The position numbers were made by a program, and so were the translations under genes. 64,000 nucleotides of DNA from Mycolicibacterium aubagnense (GTDB lineage: Bacteria; Actinomycetota; Actinomycetes; Mycobacteriales; Mycobacteriaceae), in NCBI RefSeq assembly GCF_010730955.1, contig NZ_AP022577.1, forward strand, positions 4,154,001 to 4,218,000, read 5' to 3'. Positions 28,939-36,570 of this stretch are shown here, piece by piece (the first letter of the stretch is position 1; every line of letters begins with the position of its first letter). The notes beneath the pieces were generated by a model. It worked only from the letters and a program-made list of their open reading frames with translations, was not told where the DNA came from and did no database searches.

Positions 28939-29778
28939 TCAGGGGATCAGCCGCAGCTGGCGCGCCTTCGATACCGCCTCGTGCCGGGTGTGGGTGCCGA
29001 GTTTCGTTGCGGCGCTGCGCAAATAGCTCTTGACGGTCTCGGGTTTCAGGGATAGCCGCGCCGCGGCTTCGGTATTGGTGCAGCCCAAGGCGATCTGCGC
29101 CAGCACGTCGAGTTCGCGGGGACTCAGCGGGCCGACGGCTGCCGGCCCACCGGCCAGGGCCGCGGCCAGCCGGTCGGCGAGGTCGCCAAGGGCGCCCGGT
29201 GCGACGGGGTCGCCACCGGCCGCCAGCCGCCGCAGCTCGGCATGCACCTGACGGACGTGTTCGGTGTTCACCGCCGTGGCGGCCGCCTGGGCCTGTTGCA
29301 GCCGCAGCCGGCGGTCCACCTCGTCGCGAATGGTCAGCTCGTCGGACAGCCGCCGCGCCGACGTCAGCATCAGGTCGACGGCCCGGCCGCCGAACGGTGC
29401 ACTGGACCGGTAGGCGCCGTAGAGCACGGCCCGGGCCCGGCCATCGACGACGACCGGCACCGCCAGCACCGACCGGATGCCCTCGGACAGCACGGGCATG
29501 TCGTAGTCGTGGGTGATGGACGGTGCGTGCCGGTAGTCGGCCACCGCGAGCGGCTGTCCCGACACCATGCTGGCCCCGCCGAGACCGAACGCCGAGCGCA
29601 CCACCAGGCCGCGGAGCCCGCCGCCCCGGGTGCCGTGGAACTCGGTGAGCAACAGTGCGTCGTCGTGCACCTCGCCGCCGAACATCACGGGTACCGCGCC
29701 CTCGGTGCTGATTCTCCGCAGCTCGGCGCGCACCGCGTCGGTGTCACGCGGGCGCAGCACGGCGGGGCCGGTGGTCAC
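28939..29778 (-). CDS. LuxR-type regulator with N-terminal GAF-like domain
   Basis: A 279-residue regulator. Residues about 20-165 look like a GAF sensor domain (GLRGLVVRSAFGLGGASMVSG, then VLAVPVVVDGRARAVLYGAYR). A helical linker follows. The C-terminal LuxR helix-turn-helix spans about 215-275 (LSPRELDVLAQIALGCTN, then LKPETVKSYLRSAATKLG). GTG at 29778 is preferred, with AGAGGG upstream. It diverges from the acyl-CoA synthetase operon and may regulate it, for example on binding an aromatic acid; that is inference. Confidence 0.88.
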   Translation of the reverse strand: MTTGPAVLRPRDTDAVRAELRRISTEGAVPVMFGGEVHDDALLLTEFHGTRGGGLRGLVVRSAFGLGGASMVSGQPLAVADYRHAPSITHDYDMPVLSEGIRSVLAVPVVVDGRARAVLYGAYRSSAPFGGRAVDLMLTSARRLSDELTIRDEVDRRLRLQQAQAAATAVNTEHVRQVHAELRRLAAGGDPVAPGALGDLADRLAAALAGGPAAVGPLSPRELDVLAQIALGCTNTEAAARLSLKPETVKSYLRSAATKLGTHTRHEAVSKARQLRLIP

Positions 29779-29836
29779 GGTCAGTACCCTCTTTCGGGGG
29801 TAGCGGGTGGGTGGCTGTGACGTAGATCCTACGTTC

Positions 29837-31555
29837 ATGTCGACAGACGCTGGGATCACGACCAACACCGAGCAGTATCGAGCGGCACGGGACCGTCTCG
29901 TGACATCGATCGGTGACTACTCGCAGGCCGTCGATTCGTTCCGCTGGCCGCGGCTGACCGGCGCCTTCAACTGGGCCACCGACTGGTTCGACGTCATCGC
30001 CCGCAGTCCGGAACGGGCCGGGCAGGTGGCGCTGTGGATCACCGAAGAAGGCGGCTACGAGCAGCGGTACACCTTCGCGGAGATGGCCGACCGGTCTGAC
30101 CAGGTGGCGACGTGGCTGCAGGCGCTGGGTGTCGGCAAGGGCGACCGGGTCATCGTCATGCTGGGCAACCAGGTCGAGCTCTGGGAGTCGATGCTGGCGG
30201 TGGCCAAGCTCGGCGCGGTGGTGATGCCGACGACCGGAGCGCTGGGCCCGGCGGACCTGGCCGACCGGATCACCCGCGGCGGGGCGGGCTTCGTGGTGAC
30301 CAATGCCGCGGACGCGGACAAGTTTTCGTCCGTCGACGGGCGGTACACCGGGGTGGTCGTCGGGGCTCCGGTAGCCGGATGGCACCGCTACGCCGATGCG
30401 TACCAGGTGGTTTCGGCGGGGCCGTTCACCGCCGTCACCGAGGTCGACGATCCGCTGTTGGTCTACTTCACCTCGGGCACTACCAGCAAGCCCAAACTTG
30501 TTGAACACTCGCAGATTTCGTATCCCGTCGGTCACCTGACCACGATGGCCTGGATCGGGGTGACGCCCGGCGACGTGCATCTGGCGATCAGCTCGCCGGG
30601 TTGGGCCAAACATGCCTGGAGTTGTGTGTTCGCACCGTGGATCGCCGAGGCGACCATCTTCGTCTACAACTACAGCCGCTTCGACGCCGCCGCGCTGATG
30701 AGGCAGTTGCGCCGCGCCGGTGTCAACACCTTCTGCGCGCCGCCGACCGTGTGGCGGATGCTGATCCAAGCCGACCTCGGCGCCAAACCCCAAGGGCTGC
30801 GCGAGATTCTGGGCGCAGGTGAACCGCTCAACCCCGATGTCATCGCGAAGGTGCAGGACGCCTGGGGGCTGACCATCCGGGACGGCTTCGGCCAGACCGA
30901 GACCACCCTGCTGGTGGGCAACACCCCGGGCCAGCCGGTCAAGGCCGGTTCGATGGGCCGGCCGATGCCGGGTGTGCCGGTGGTGCTGGTGGATCCGCTG
31001 ACCGGCGAGCCGGCCGACGAGGGCGAGCTCTGTCTGGAGCTGAGCGCGCAGCCGCTGAACCTGATGACCGGTTATCTCGGTGACCCGCAACGGCATGCGG
31101 CCGTCATGGCGGGCGGCTACTACCACACCGGTGACGTGGCCTCCCGGGACAGCGACGGCTACATCACCTACATCGGCCGCACCGACGACGTGTTCAAGTC
31201 GTCGGACTACAAGGTGTCACCGTTCGAGCTGGAGAGCGTGCTCATCGAGCACCCCGCGGTGGTGGAAGCCGCGGTGGTGCCGCAGCCAGACGACACCCGG
31301 CTCGCGGTGCCGAAGGCCTACGTCAGCCTGGCCGCGGGCTGGAGTTCCGACGAGGAAACCGCAAGGTCCATCATGGAATTCGCCCGCGACCACTTGGCGC
31401 CGTACCTCAAGGTCCGCCGGGTGGAATTCGGCGATCTGCCCAAGACGATCTCGGGCAAGATCCGGCGCGTCGACCTGCGCCGGCGCGAAGATCAGGCGCA
31501 CGCCGCCGGCACCCCGATCGTATCGGAATACCGTTACGAGGACGTGGTGAAGTGA
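29837..31555 (+). CDS. AMP-forming acyl-CoA synthetase (ACSM/benzoate-CoA ligase type)
   Basis: A 572-residue adenylate-forming enzyme that activates a carboxylic acid with ATP and joins it to CoA. Visible motifs: the phosphate loop YFTSGTTSKPK, GFGQTETT (A5), the hinge YHTGDVASRDSDGYITYIGR and the catalytic Lys in LPKTISGKIRR. The subgroup resembles medium-chain or aromatic-acid synthetases. It shares a TGATG junction with a second synthetase. A GAF-LuxR regulator diverges from it. Substrate is not resolved. Confidence 0.92.
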   Translation: MSTDAGITTNTEQYRAARDRLVTSIGDYSQAVDSFRWPRLTGAFNWATDWFDVIARSPERAGQVALWITEEGGYEQRYTFAEMADRSDQVATWLQALGVGKGDRVIVMLGNQVELWESMLAVAKLGAVVMPTTGALGPADLADRITRGGAGFVVTNAADADKFSSVDGRYTGVVVGAPVAGWHRYADAYQVVSAGPFTAVTEVDDPLLVYFTSGTTSKPKLVEHSQISYPVGHLTTMAWIGVTPGDVHLAISSPGWAKHAWSCVFAPWIAEATIFVYNYSRFDAAALMRQLRRAGVNTFCAPPTVWRMLIQADLGAKPQGLREILGAGEPLNPDVIAKVQDAWGLTIRDGFGQTETTLLVGNTPGQPVKAGSMGRPMPGVPVVLVDPLTGEPADEGELCLELSAQPLNLMTGYLGDPQRHAAVMAGGYYHTGDVASRDSDGYITYIGRTDDVFKSSDYKVSPFELESVLIEHPAVVEAAVVPQPDDTRLAVPKAYVSLAAGWSSDEETARSIMEFARDHLAPYLKVRRVEFGDLPKTISGKIRRVDLRRREDQAHAAGTPIVSEYRYEDVVK

Positions 31556-33171
31556 TGCTGAGCTACGACGCGGGGCCCACCGACACTCCGATCCTGGAAG
31601 AGACCATCGGGGCCAATTTCGAACGCACCACCGCGGCCTATCCCGACACCCTGGCGCTGGTCGACCGCGCTCAGGGACTGCGGTACACGTACGCCGAGTT
31701 GAACGCCGAAGTCGACGTGATCGCCCGTGGATTGCTGGCTCGTGGCATCGAAAAGGGTGACCGCGTGGGCATCTGGTCACCGAACTGTGCACAGTGGATC
31801 GTGACGCAGCTGGCGACGGCCAAGATCGGCGCGATCCTGGTCAACGTCAACCCTGCCTATCGGGTGCATGAATTGGCTTATGCGCTGGGCCAGTCCGGGA
31901 TGCGGATGCTGATCTCGGCAACGTCGTTCAAGACGTCCCACTACGCGGTGATGATCGAGGAAGTTCGCCCGCAGGTATCCGGCCTGCGCGACGTGGTCTT
32001 CCTCGACGGCGCGGATTGGGATCAGCTGCGCGCCGAGAGCGCGGCCGTCGGTGCCGGCGAATTGGCAGCCCGGCAGGCCACGCTATCCAACACCGACCCG
32101 ATCAACATCCAATACACTTCGGGCACAACAGGATTCCCGAAAGGTGCGACGCTGTCGCACCGCAACATCCTGAACAACGGCTTCTTCGTCACCGAGGGCA
32201 TCAAGCTCATGCCGGGCGAGCGCTTGTGCATCCCGGTGCCGTTCTACCACTGCTTCGGCATGGTGATGGGCGTGCTCGGCTGTACGACCCATGGTGCGGC
32301 CGTGGTGATTCCGGCACCAGGCTTCGATCCCGCCGCGACGCTGGATGCCGTCGAATCCGAGCGGTGCACGGGCGTCTACGGCGTGCCCACGATGTTCATC
32401 GCGATGCAGAACCATCCGTCGTTCGGCGGTCGGGACATGTCGAGCCTGCGCACCGGCATCATGGCCGGTTCGGTGTGCCCGGTCGAGGTGATGAAGCGCT
32501 GTGTCTCCGACATGCACATGGCCGAGGTGGCCATCGGGTACGGCATGACCGAGACCTCGCCGGTGTCCTGCCAGACCCTCATCGACGATGACCTGGATCG
32601 TCGCACCGCGACCATCGGCCGGGTGCATCCCCACCTCGAGGTGAAGATCGTCAACCCGGAGACGGGCGAGACGGTGGAACGTGGCGAGCCGGGGGAGTTC
32701 TGCACGCGCGGCTACTCGGTCATGCTCGGTTACTGGAACGACGACCAAAAGACCAGGGAAGCCATCGATTCCGAGGGCTGGATGCACACCGGCGATCTCG
32801 CGGTGATGCGGGACGACGGCTACTGCGCCATCGTCGGCCGCATCAAGGACATGGTGATCCGCGGCGGCGAGAACGTGTACCCGCGCGAGATCGAAGAGTT
32901 CCTGTACACGCACCCGGACATCGAGGACGCCCAGGTGATCGGGGTGCCCGATGCCCGCTACGGCGAGGAAATCTGCGCATGGCTGCGAATGCGTCCCGGT
33001 GCTGCCGCGCTGGATGCCGCGGCCATCCGGGAATTCACCGCAGATCGGCTGGCGCACTTCAAGATTCCGCGCTACGTCCACATCGTCGACGAATTCCCGA
33101 TGACGATCACCGGCAAGGTCCGCAAGGTCGACATGCGTGCCGAGAGTATTCGGATCTTCGGGCTGGAGTGA
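31555..33171 (+). CDS. Acyl-CoA synthetase, FadD35-like
   Basis: A 538-residue AMP-forming ligase. Motifs: YTSGTTGFPKGATLSH, GYGMTETSPVSC, the hinge HTGDLAVMRDDGYCAIVGR and Lys near the end in PMTITGKVRKVDM. The N-terminal half (ETIGANFERTTAAYP and SPNCAQWIVTQLATAKIGA) looks like M. tuberculosis FadD35, from memory. ATG at 31555 overlaps the upstream stop; a GTG at 31552 is equally possible. Two synthetases in tandem suggest stepwise or alternative activation of related fatty or aryl acids. Confidence 0.92.
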   Translation: MLSYDAGPTDTPILEETIGANFERTTAAYPDTLALVDRAQGLRYTYAELNAEVDVIARGLLARGIEKGDRVGIWSPNCAQWIVTQLATAKIGAILVNVNPAYRVHELAYALGQSGMRMLISATSFKTSHYAVMIEEVRPQVSGLRDVVFLDGADWDQLRAESAAVGAGELAARQATLSNTDPINIQYTSGTTGFPKGATLSHRNILNNGFFVTEGIKLMPGERLCIPVPFYHCFGMVMGVLGCTTHGAAVVIPAPGFDPAATLDAVESERCTGVYGVPTMFIAMQNHPSFGGRDMSSLRTGIMAGSVCPVEVMKRCVSDMHMAEVAIGYGMTETSPVSCQTLIDDDLDRRTATIGRVHPHLEVKIVNPETGETVERGEPGEFCTRGYSVMLGYWNDDQKTREAIDSEGWMHTGDLAVMRDDGYCAIVGRIKDMVIRGGENVYPREIEEFLYTHPDIEDAQVIGVPDARYGEEICAWLRMRPGAAALDAAAIREFTADRLAHFKIPRYVHIVDEFPMTITGKVRKVDMRAESIRIFGLE

Positions 33172-33435
33172 GTGCGTTTCCAGCGTCGAGAGTGGGTCTT
33201 GCCGAGGAGAATCGGCGGGCGCTTTCCGCGTCATCCCACACCCTCGGTGATTCGGCGTCCCGCCGATGTCAACGACAACACCCAGGTGAGGGGCGACTGC
33301 CGCCGCCGAATTATTAGCGCGGTCTTGACGGTTACCTCCGGCGCTTGTTGACGTTTACGTGCTGTCATTGATGGGTATGGGTCTGCCCATCGCCCGACCT
33401 TTGGGCCGACGGACAGATGTTGACAGGAGCGCACC

Positions 33436-33588
33436 ATGAATGTCTTTCGCACCGCCGCCGTCCGCTGGGTAGCCAAGCGGGTCCGCGCCCGAGCACACCT
33501 GACCCCGCAGGAGCGACACAACATTCGGCTGTCGTCCACACCGCTGGCCGTCATCTCGGCGTCGATCGGCGCACACCCCTACCGCTGA
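33436..33588 (+). CDS. 50-residue basic protein, paralogue 1, upstream of the M-box
   Basis: A 50-residue basic protein with GACAGGAG upstream of ATG. Residues 1-20 are Arg/Ala-rich and amphipathic; the second half has TPQERHNIRLSSTPLAVISA and ends SIGAHPYR. A second protein at 34124 has the same length and about 60 percent identity, with TPQERHN, TPLAVISAS and GAHP shared exactly. The pair brackets a magnesium riboswitch. I do not recognise the family. The 264 bases upstream hold only weak promoter-like TTGACG copies at 33325 and 33348 and a loose inverted repeat. Confidence 0.75.
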   Translation: MNVFRTAAVRWVAKRVRARAHLTPQERHNIRLSSTPLAVISASIGAHPYR

Positions 33589-33654
33589 CTACTCCGTCAC
33601 GCCCGGCGAGCCGGCTTGGATTCAACTTGACGGGCCACAAACGGCCAGGTTATG

Positions 33655-33830
33655 TTTCCCAGGTCAGCACCTCGCTAGGCGAGGCTCCTGAACGAACACA
33701 AGCCACTGATCCGACGACGTCGAGAGACGCCCAGGGTCAGGACAGGTCTCCCCGGATTAAGGGGTTACCCAAAGTGGCTATCCGCCCCGGTGGATTACGT
33801 CGTTCAGTGCCGAAGCTCTGACGAGAGGGG
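33655..33830 (+). promoter_or_regulatory. M-box (ykoK leader) magnesium riboswitch
   Basis: The segment carries the ordered conserved blocks of the M-box aptamer: GCTAGGCGAGGCTCCTGAAC (33674 on), AGGGTCAGGACAGG, TTAAGGGGTTACCC, AAGTGGCTATCCG and CAGTGCCGAAGCTCTGACGAG (to about 33825). GTCAG at 33663-33667 can pair with CTGAC at 33818-33822 to close P1. The M-box folds on Mg2+ and lowers expression of magnesium uptake genes. Downstream are a short frame at 33836, two small CDSs and a NRAMP-related transporter. Ends are approximate. Confidence 0.9.
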
Positions 33831-33835
33831 TGTAC

Positions 33836-33940
33836 GTGGCGCCGAGATGCACTGGCCCGTTATGGCCGTTGCGGTCGCCGTGTCCTTCCCCTGCGTGTTG
33901 TCGAAGTTATGTGGCACAACTGTCCCCGGTGGGGGCCTGA
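33836..33940 (+). CDS. Possible 34-residue Pro/Cys-rich leader ORF after the M-box
   Basis: GTG at 33836 follows GAGAGGGG, which is the 3' edge of the M-box. The frame encodes 34 residues with seven Pro and four Cys (VAPRCTGPLWPLRSPCPSPA and on) and stops at 33940. An ATG at 33847 opens another frame of 35 codons. Pro-rich leaders sense translation speed in enteric mgtA. That analogy is speculative; the frame could be chance. Confidence 0.3.
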   Translation: MAPRCTGPLWPLRSPCPSPACCRSYVAQLSPVGA

Positions 33941-33960
33941 CGGCGAGGAGGTGAGGACAC

Positions 33961-34071
33961 ATGAAACCTGACGATGGTCCGAGTTCCAGTCCGGAGCGAA
34001 AACCCAACTCCGACAATTTCATTTCTATCCTCCCGCGACCTTGCCGGCTCTTCATCGGCATGGCCGTCTGA
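33961..34071 (+). CDS. Possible 36-residue protein with a near-perfect ribosome site
   Basis: AGGAGGTGA, an exact anti-16S match, sits nine bases before ATG at 33961. The 36-residue product (MKPDDGPSSSPERKPNSDNF, then a hydrophobic ISILPRPCRLFIGMAV) has a polar N-half and a short hydrophobic C-half. It lies between the M-box and the second 50-residue gene. No family is recognised. The strong ribosome site is the main support. Confidence 0.5.
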   Translation: MKPDDGPSSSPERKPNSDNFISILPRPCRLFIGMAV

Positions 34072-34123
34072 TCGACGGTGCCTGACGCAGGCTCGCGGGA
34101 CATATCCCGGTAGGAGACCTGCC

Positions 34124-34276
34124 ATGACCGTATTCCGTAGTGCCGCAGTAAATCGCATTGTTCGTCGGGTGAGCGTTCGCGCTCGGATGACCCCGCAGGA
34201 ACGGCACAACCTTCAGATGTCGCACACACCGCTCGCGGTGATCTCGGCGTCTCTCGGGGCGCACCCCAACTTCTGA
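34124..34276 (+). CDS. 50-residue basic protein, paralogue 2, downstream of the M-box
   Basis: A 50-residue protein with TAGGAGACC before its ATG. It resembles paralogue 1 at 33436 throughout: MTVFRSAAVNRIVRRV at the start, MTPQERHNLQMSHTPLAVIS in the middle, and SLGAHPNF at the end. The N-terminal 22 residues hold seven Arg and could form an amphipathic helix. It lies 81 bases before the transporter start with a strong hairpin between. Co-transcription suggests a role in metal homeostasis, perhaps as a transporter-binding microprotein; no direct evidence. Confidence 0.8.
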   Translation: MTVFRSAAVNRIVRRVSVRARMTPQERHNLQMSHTPLAVISASLGAHPNF

Positions 34277-34291
34277 TCCGTTCGGCCGCAC

Positions 34292-34321
34292 GGTCCGCCC
34301 ACCGATTCCGGTGGGCGGACC
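34292..34321 (+). terminator. Strong hairpin between the small gene and the NRAMP-related gene
   Basis: Perfect 13-bp arms, GGTCCGCCCACCG at 34292-34304 and complement at 34309-34321, around loop ATTC. There is no T-tract. It may be a partial terminator or an mRNA-stability stem that lowers expression of the transporter relative to the small gene. Confidence 0.6.
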
Positions 34322-34357
34322 CCAGCTGTGCTGCCATTTCCCGAGAGGAATCTCGAC

Positions 34358-36118
34358 ATGGCCCTCTTCGCCCGTATCCCGCACCCCTCCGGCGAAACCT
34401 CAGTAACGCAACGTGATTCACCACGCACCGCGGTGCTCGACACCGCGCACGTCGGCGACATCGTCGGCGCGCTGGGCACCATCCGCACCGACGAGACCCG
34501 CACCGGTCGCAGCCGCTGGCAGCGATTGAAGATGCTGCTGGTGGTGATGGGGCCCGGCCTCATCGTCATGGTCGGGGACAACGACGCCGGCGGCGTCGCG
34601 ACCTACGCGCAGGCCGGCCAGAACTACGGCATGGCACTGATGTGGACGCTGGCGCTGCTGATTCCGGTGCTGTACGTCAACCAGGAGATGGTGGTCCGAC
34701 TCGGTGCGGTCGCAGGAGTAGGGCACGCGCGCCTGATCTTCGCCCGCTTCGGCAAGTTCTGGGGCGCGTTCAGCGTCGGTGACCTGCTCATCGTCAACGC
34801 CTTGACCATCGTCACCGAATTCGTCGGGGTAGCCATGGCGCTGAGCTACTTCGGGCTGCCGAAGTCGATCTCGGTGCCGCTCGCCGCGGTGCTGTTGTTC
34901 GCCGTGGTGGCCGGCGGTTCGTTCCGCCGTTGGGAGCGCTTCATTTTCGCGCTGATCGCCATCAACATCGTGATCTTCCCGCTGGCGTTCATCGTGCACC
35001 CGTCGGCGTCGGACACCGCGCGCGGCCTGATCCCGTCATTCCCGGGTGGCCTGAACTCGACGCTGTTGCTGCTGATCGTGGCCATCGTCGGCACCACCGT
35101 CGCGCCGTGGCAATTGTTCTTCCAGCAGTCCAACATCGTCGACAAGCGCTTGACCCCCAAATGGATTCGTTACGAGCGGATCGACCTGTGGATCGGCATC
35201 GTCGTGGTGATGGTGGGTGCGGTGGCGATCATGGCCGCTGCCGCCTTCGGGCTCGGCGGCACCGCCGCGGCCGGGAACTTCACCGATGCGGGTGCCGTGG
35301 CAACCCAGTTGGGCCGGCAGGTGTCGCCCACCGCGGGCGCGCTGTTCGCCATCCTGCTGCTGGACGCATCGCTCATCGGGGCCAACGCCGTCGGGCTCGC
35401 CACCACCTATGCACTGGGTGACACCTTGGGTAGGCGGCACTCGTTGCACTGGAAGGTCGGTGAGGCGCCGGTCTTCTACCTGGGTTATGCCGCGCTGCTC
35501 GCGGTGGCCGCCGCAGTGTCGTTCAGTCCGGATCACGTGCTGGGCCTGCTCACGCAGGGCGTGCAGGCGCTGGCCGGGGTCCTACTGCCGTCGGCGACGG
35601 TGTTCCTGGTGCTGCTGTGCAACGACAAGGCCGTGCTGGGTCCGTGGGTCAACACCATGCGGCAGAACATCATGGCCGGCGTGATCGTCTGGGCGCTGGT
35701 GCTGCTGTCGCTGGCCCTGACAGCCGCGACGTTCTTCCCGAATCTGACTGCCGGACAACTCGAATGGGGATTCGGGGCCGGGGTGGCGGTCGGCGTGCTC
35801 GGTGGTGCCGCCATCGCCGCCGCGACGCTCCGGTCGCAGCACAGGCAACGGCAGCGGGCCGCGGTTGAGGTGGCCGCCGAGTTCGGTGGCCTGGACCCTG
35901 AGCAAGTGGAAGACCTGGACGAGCAACCAAACGACCGCGCCGTCCGGAAAGCCCTGCGGAACCAGGAGCGGGACAGCTTCCGCACGCCCGCTCTGGACAC
36001 CTTGGACCGGCCCGGCTGGTCGCCGCTGCGGGTGGCGGGCATGGTCGCGCTGCGGGGTTACCTGCTGGTGGCTGTGGTGCTGGTCGTGGTCAAGGTTGCC
36101 GAGGCGATCGGCGGTTGA
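34358..36118 (+). CDS. NRAMP-related divalent metal (probable Mg2+) transporter
   Basis: A 586-residue membrane protein of the SLC11/NRAMP fold with about eleven or twelve helices. The two metal-site motifs are changed: helix 1 has DAGG at 76-79 where NRAMPs have DPGN, and helix 6 has APW at 249-251 where they have MPH. Loss of the helix 6 Met fits the NRAMP-related Mg2+ transporters (NRMT), whose Clostridium member is also under an M-box. A charged cytoplasmic insert (about 480-560) precedes the last helix. GAGAGGAA precedes ATG at 34358. Mg2+ rather than Mn2+ is inferred from motif and riboswitch. Confidence 0.88.
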   Translation: MALFARIPHPSGETSVTQRDSPRTAVLDTAHVGDIVGALGTIRTDETRTGRSRWQRLKMLLVVMGPGLIVMVGDNDAGGVATYAQAGQNYGMALMWTLALLIPVLYVNQEMVVRLGAVAGVGHARLIFARFGKFWGAFSVGDLLIVNALTIVTEFVGVAMALSYFGLPKSISVPLAAVLLFAVVAGGSFRRWERFIFALIAINIVIFPLAFIVHPSASDTARGLIPSFPGGLNSTLLLLIVAIVGTTVAPWQLFFQQSNIVDKRLTPKWIRYERIDLWIGIVVVMVGAVAIMAAAAFGLGGTAAAGNFTDAGAVATQLGRQVSPTAGALFAILLLDASLIGANAVGLATTYALGDTLGRRHSLHWKVGEAPVFYLGYAALLAVAAAVSFSPDHVLGLLTQGVQALAGVLLPSATVFLVLLCNDKAVLGPWVNTMRQNIMAGVIVWALVLLSLALTAATFFPNLTAGQLEWGFGAGVAVGVLGGAAIAAATLRSQHRQRQRAAVEVAAEFGGLDPEQVEDLDEQPNDRAVRKALRNQERDSFRTPALDTLDRPGWSPLRVAGMVALRGYLLVAVVLVVVKVAEAIGG

Positions 36119-36130
36119 GAGCTGTCGCGG

Positions 36131-36161
36131 TGGGGTGCGGCGCCTGTGGTGCCGTGCCCCA
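36131..36161. terminator. Possible terminator hairpin after the NRAMP-related gene
   Basis: TGGGGTGCGGC at 36131-36141 and GTGCCGTGCCCCA at 36149-36161 form a stem with one two-base mismatch. It stands between convergent genes. No T-tract. Confidence 0.4.
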
Positions 36162-36181
36162 CCTCGATGACCTCCAGCCGC

Positions 36182-36406
36182 TCAGAGCGAGTCGCGCGCC
36201 GGGCAGTGGGACGTGTCGCCGTCCTTGCAGGTGCAGAGTTCCGAGTGCTGGCGCTCCGGACCGAAGGCAGCAACGTCACCTGCGGCGTCACGGGCAGCCG
36301 TGACGATCGACGCGGTCCCGGCCACCGCGGTCAGCAGCAACTCGATTTGATTTGCCGACTGAAGTAGAACAACCAATTGATGCACTGTAAGCAGTCGAAT
36401 TACCAT
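36182..36406 (-). CDS. Hypothetical 74-residue protein with a Cys-rich C-terminus
   Basis: A 74-residue frame that begins MVIRLLTVHQLVVLLQSANQ, a hydrophobic helix, continues with Ala/Val-rich TAVAGTASIVTAA, and ends in a polar tail with CTCKDGDTSHCPARDSL (CxC and a third Cys). Third-position GC rises in the second half, as expected for real coding DNA here. GGACGG lies upstream of the ATG. TTGACG with a possible -10 (TACGAA) lies about 80 bases upstream. No family is recognised. The remaining 164 bases up to 36570 show nothing else. Confidence 0.45.
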   Translation of the reverse strand: MVIRLLTVHQLVVLLQSANQIELLLTAVAGTASIVTAARDAAGDVAAFGPERQHSELCTCKDGDTSHCPARDSL

Positions 36407-36570
36407 GCTTACCGTCCGATGCGTTGCATTGCTGTGCGTATCTGGATTTGTCGCCGACGACTTTCGTACAGTACCGACGTATGCGTCAATTCCGCAAACA
36501 GGGCACGCCGAGGGATCGCCCGTGTCGCAGCTGATCGGCACGCCGGTAGGCAGGCCGGCATTCGGCCGGG

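Noticed and set aside
33171..33435. A second riboswitch upstream of the first 50-residue gene
   Set aside because: The M-box blocks (GAGGCTCCT, AGTGC...) are absent there; only TTGACG repeats and a loose ATCGGCGGG inverted repeat are seen.
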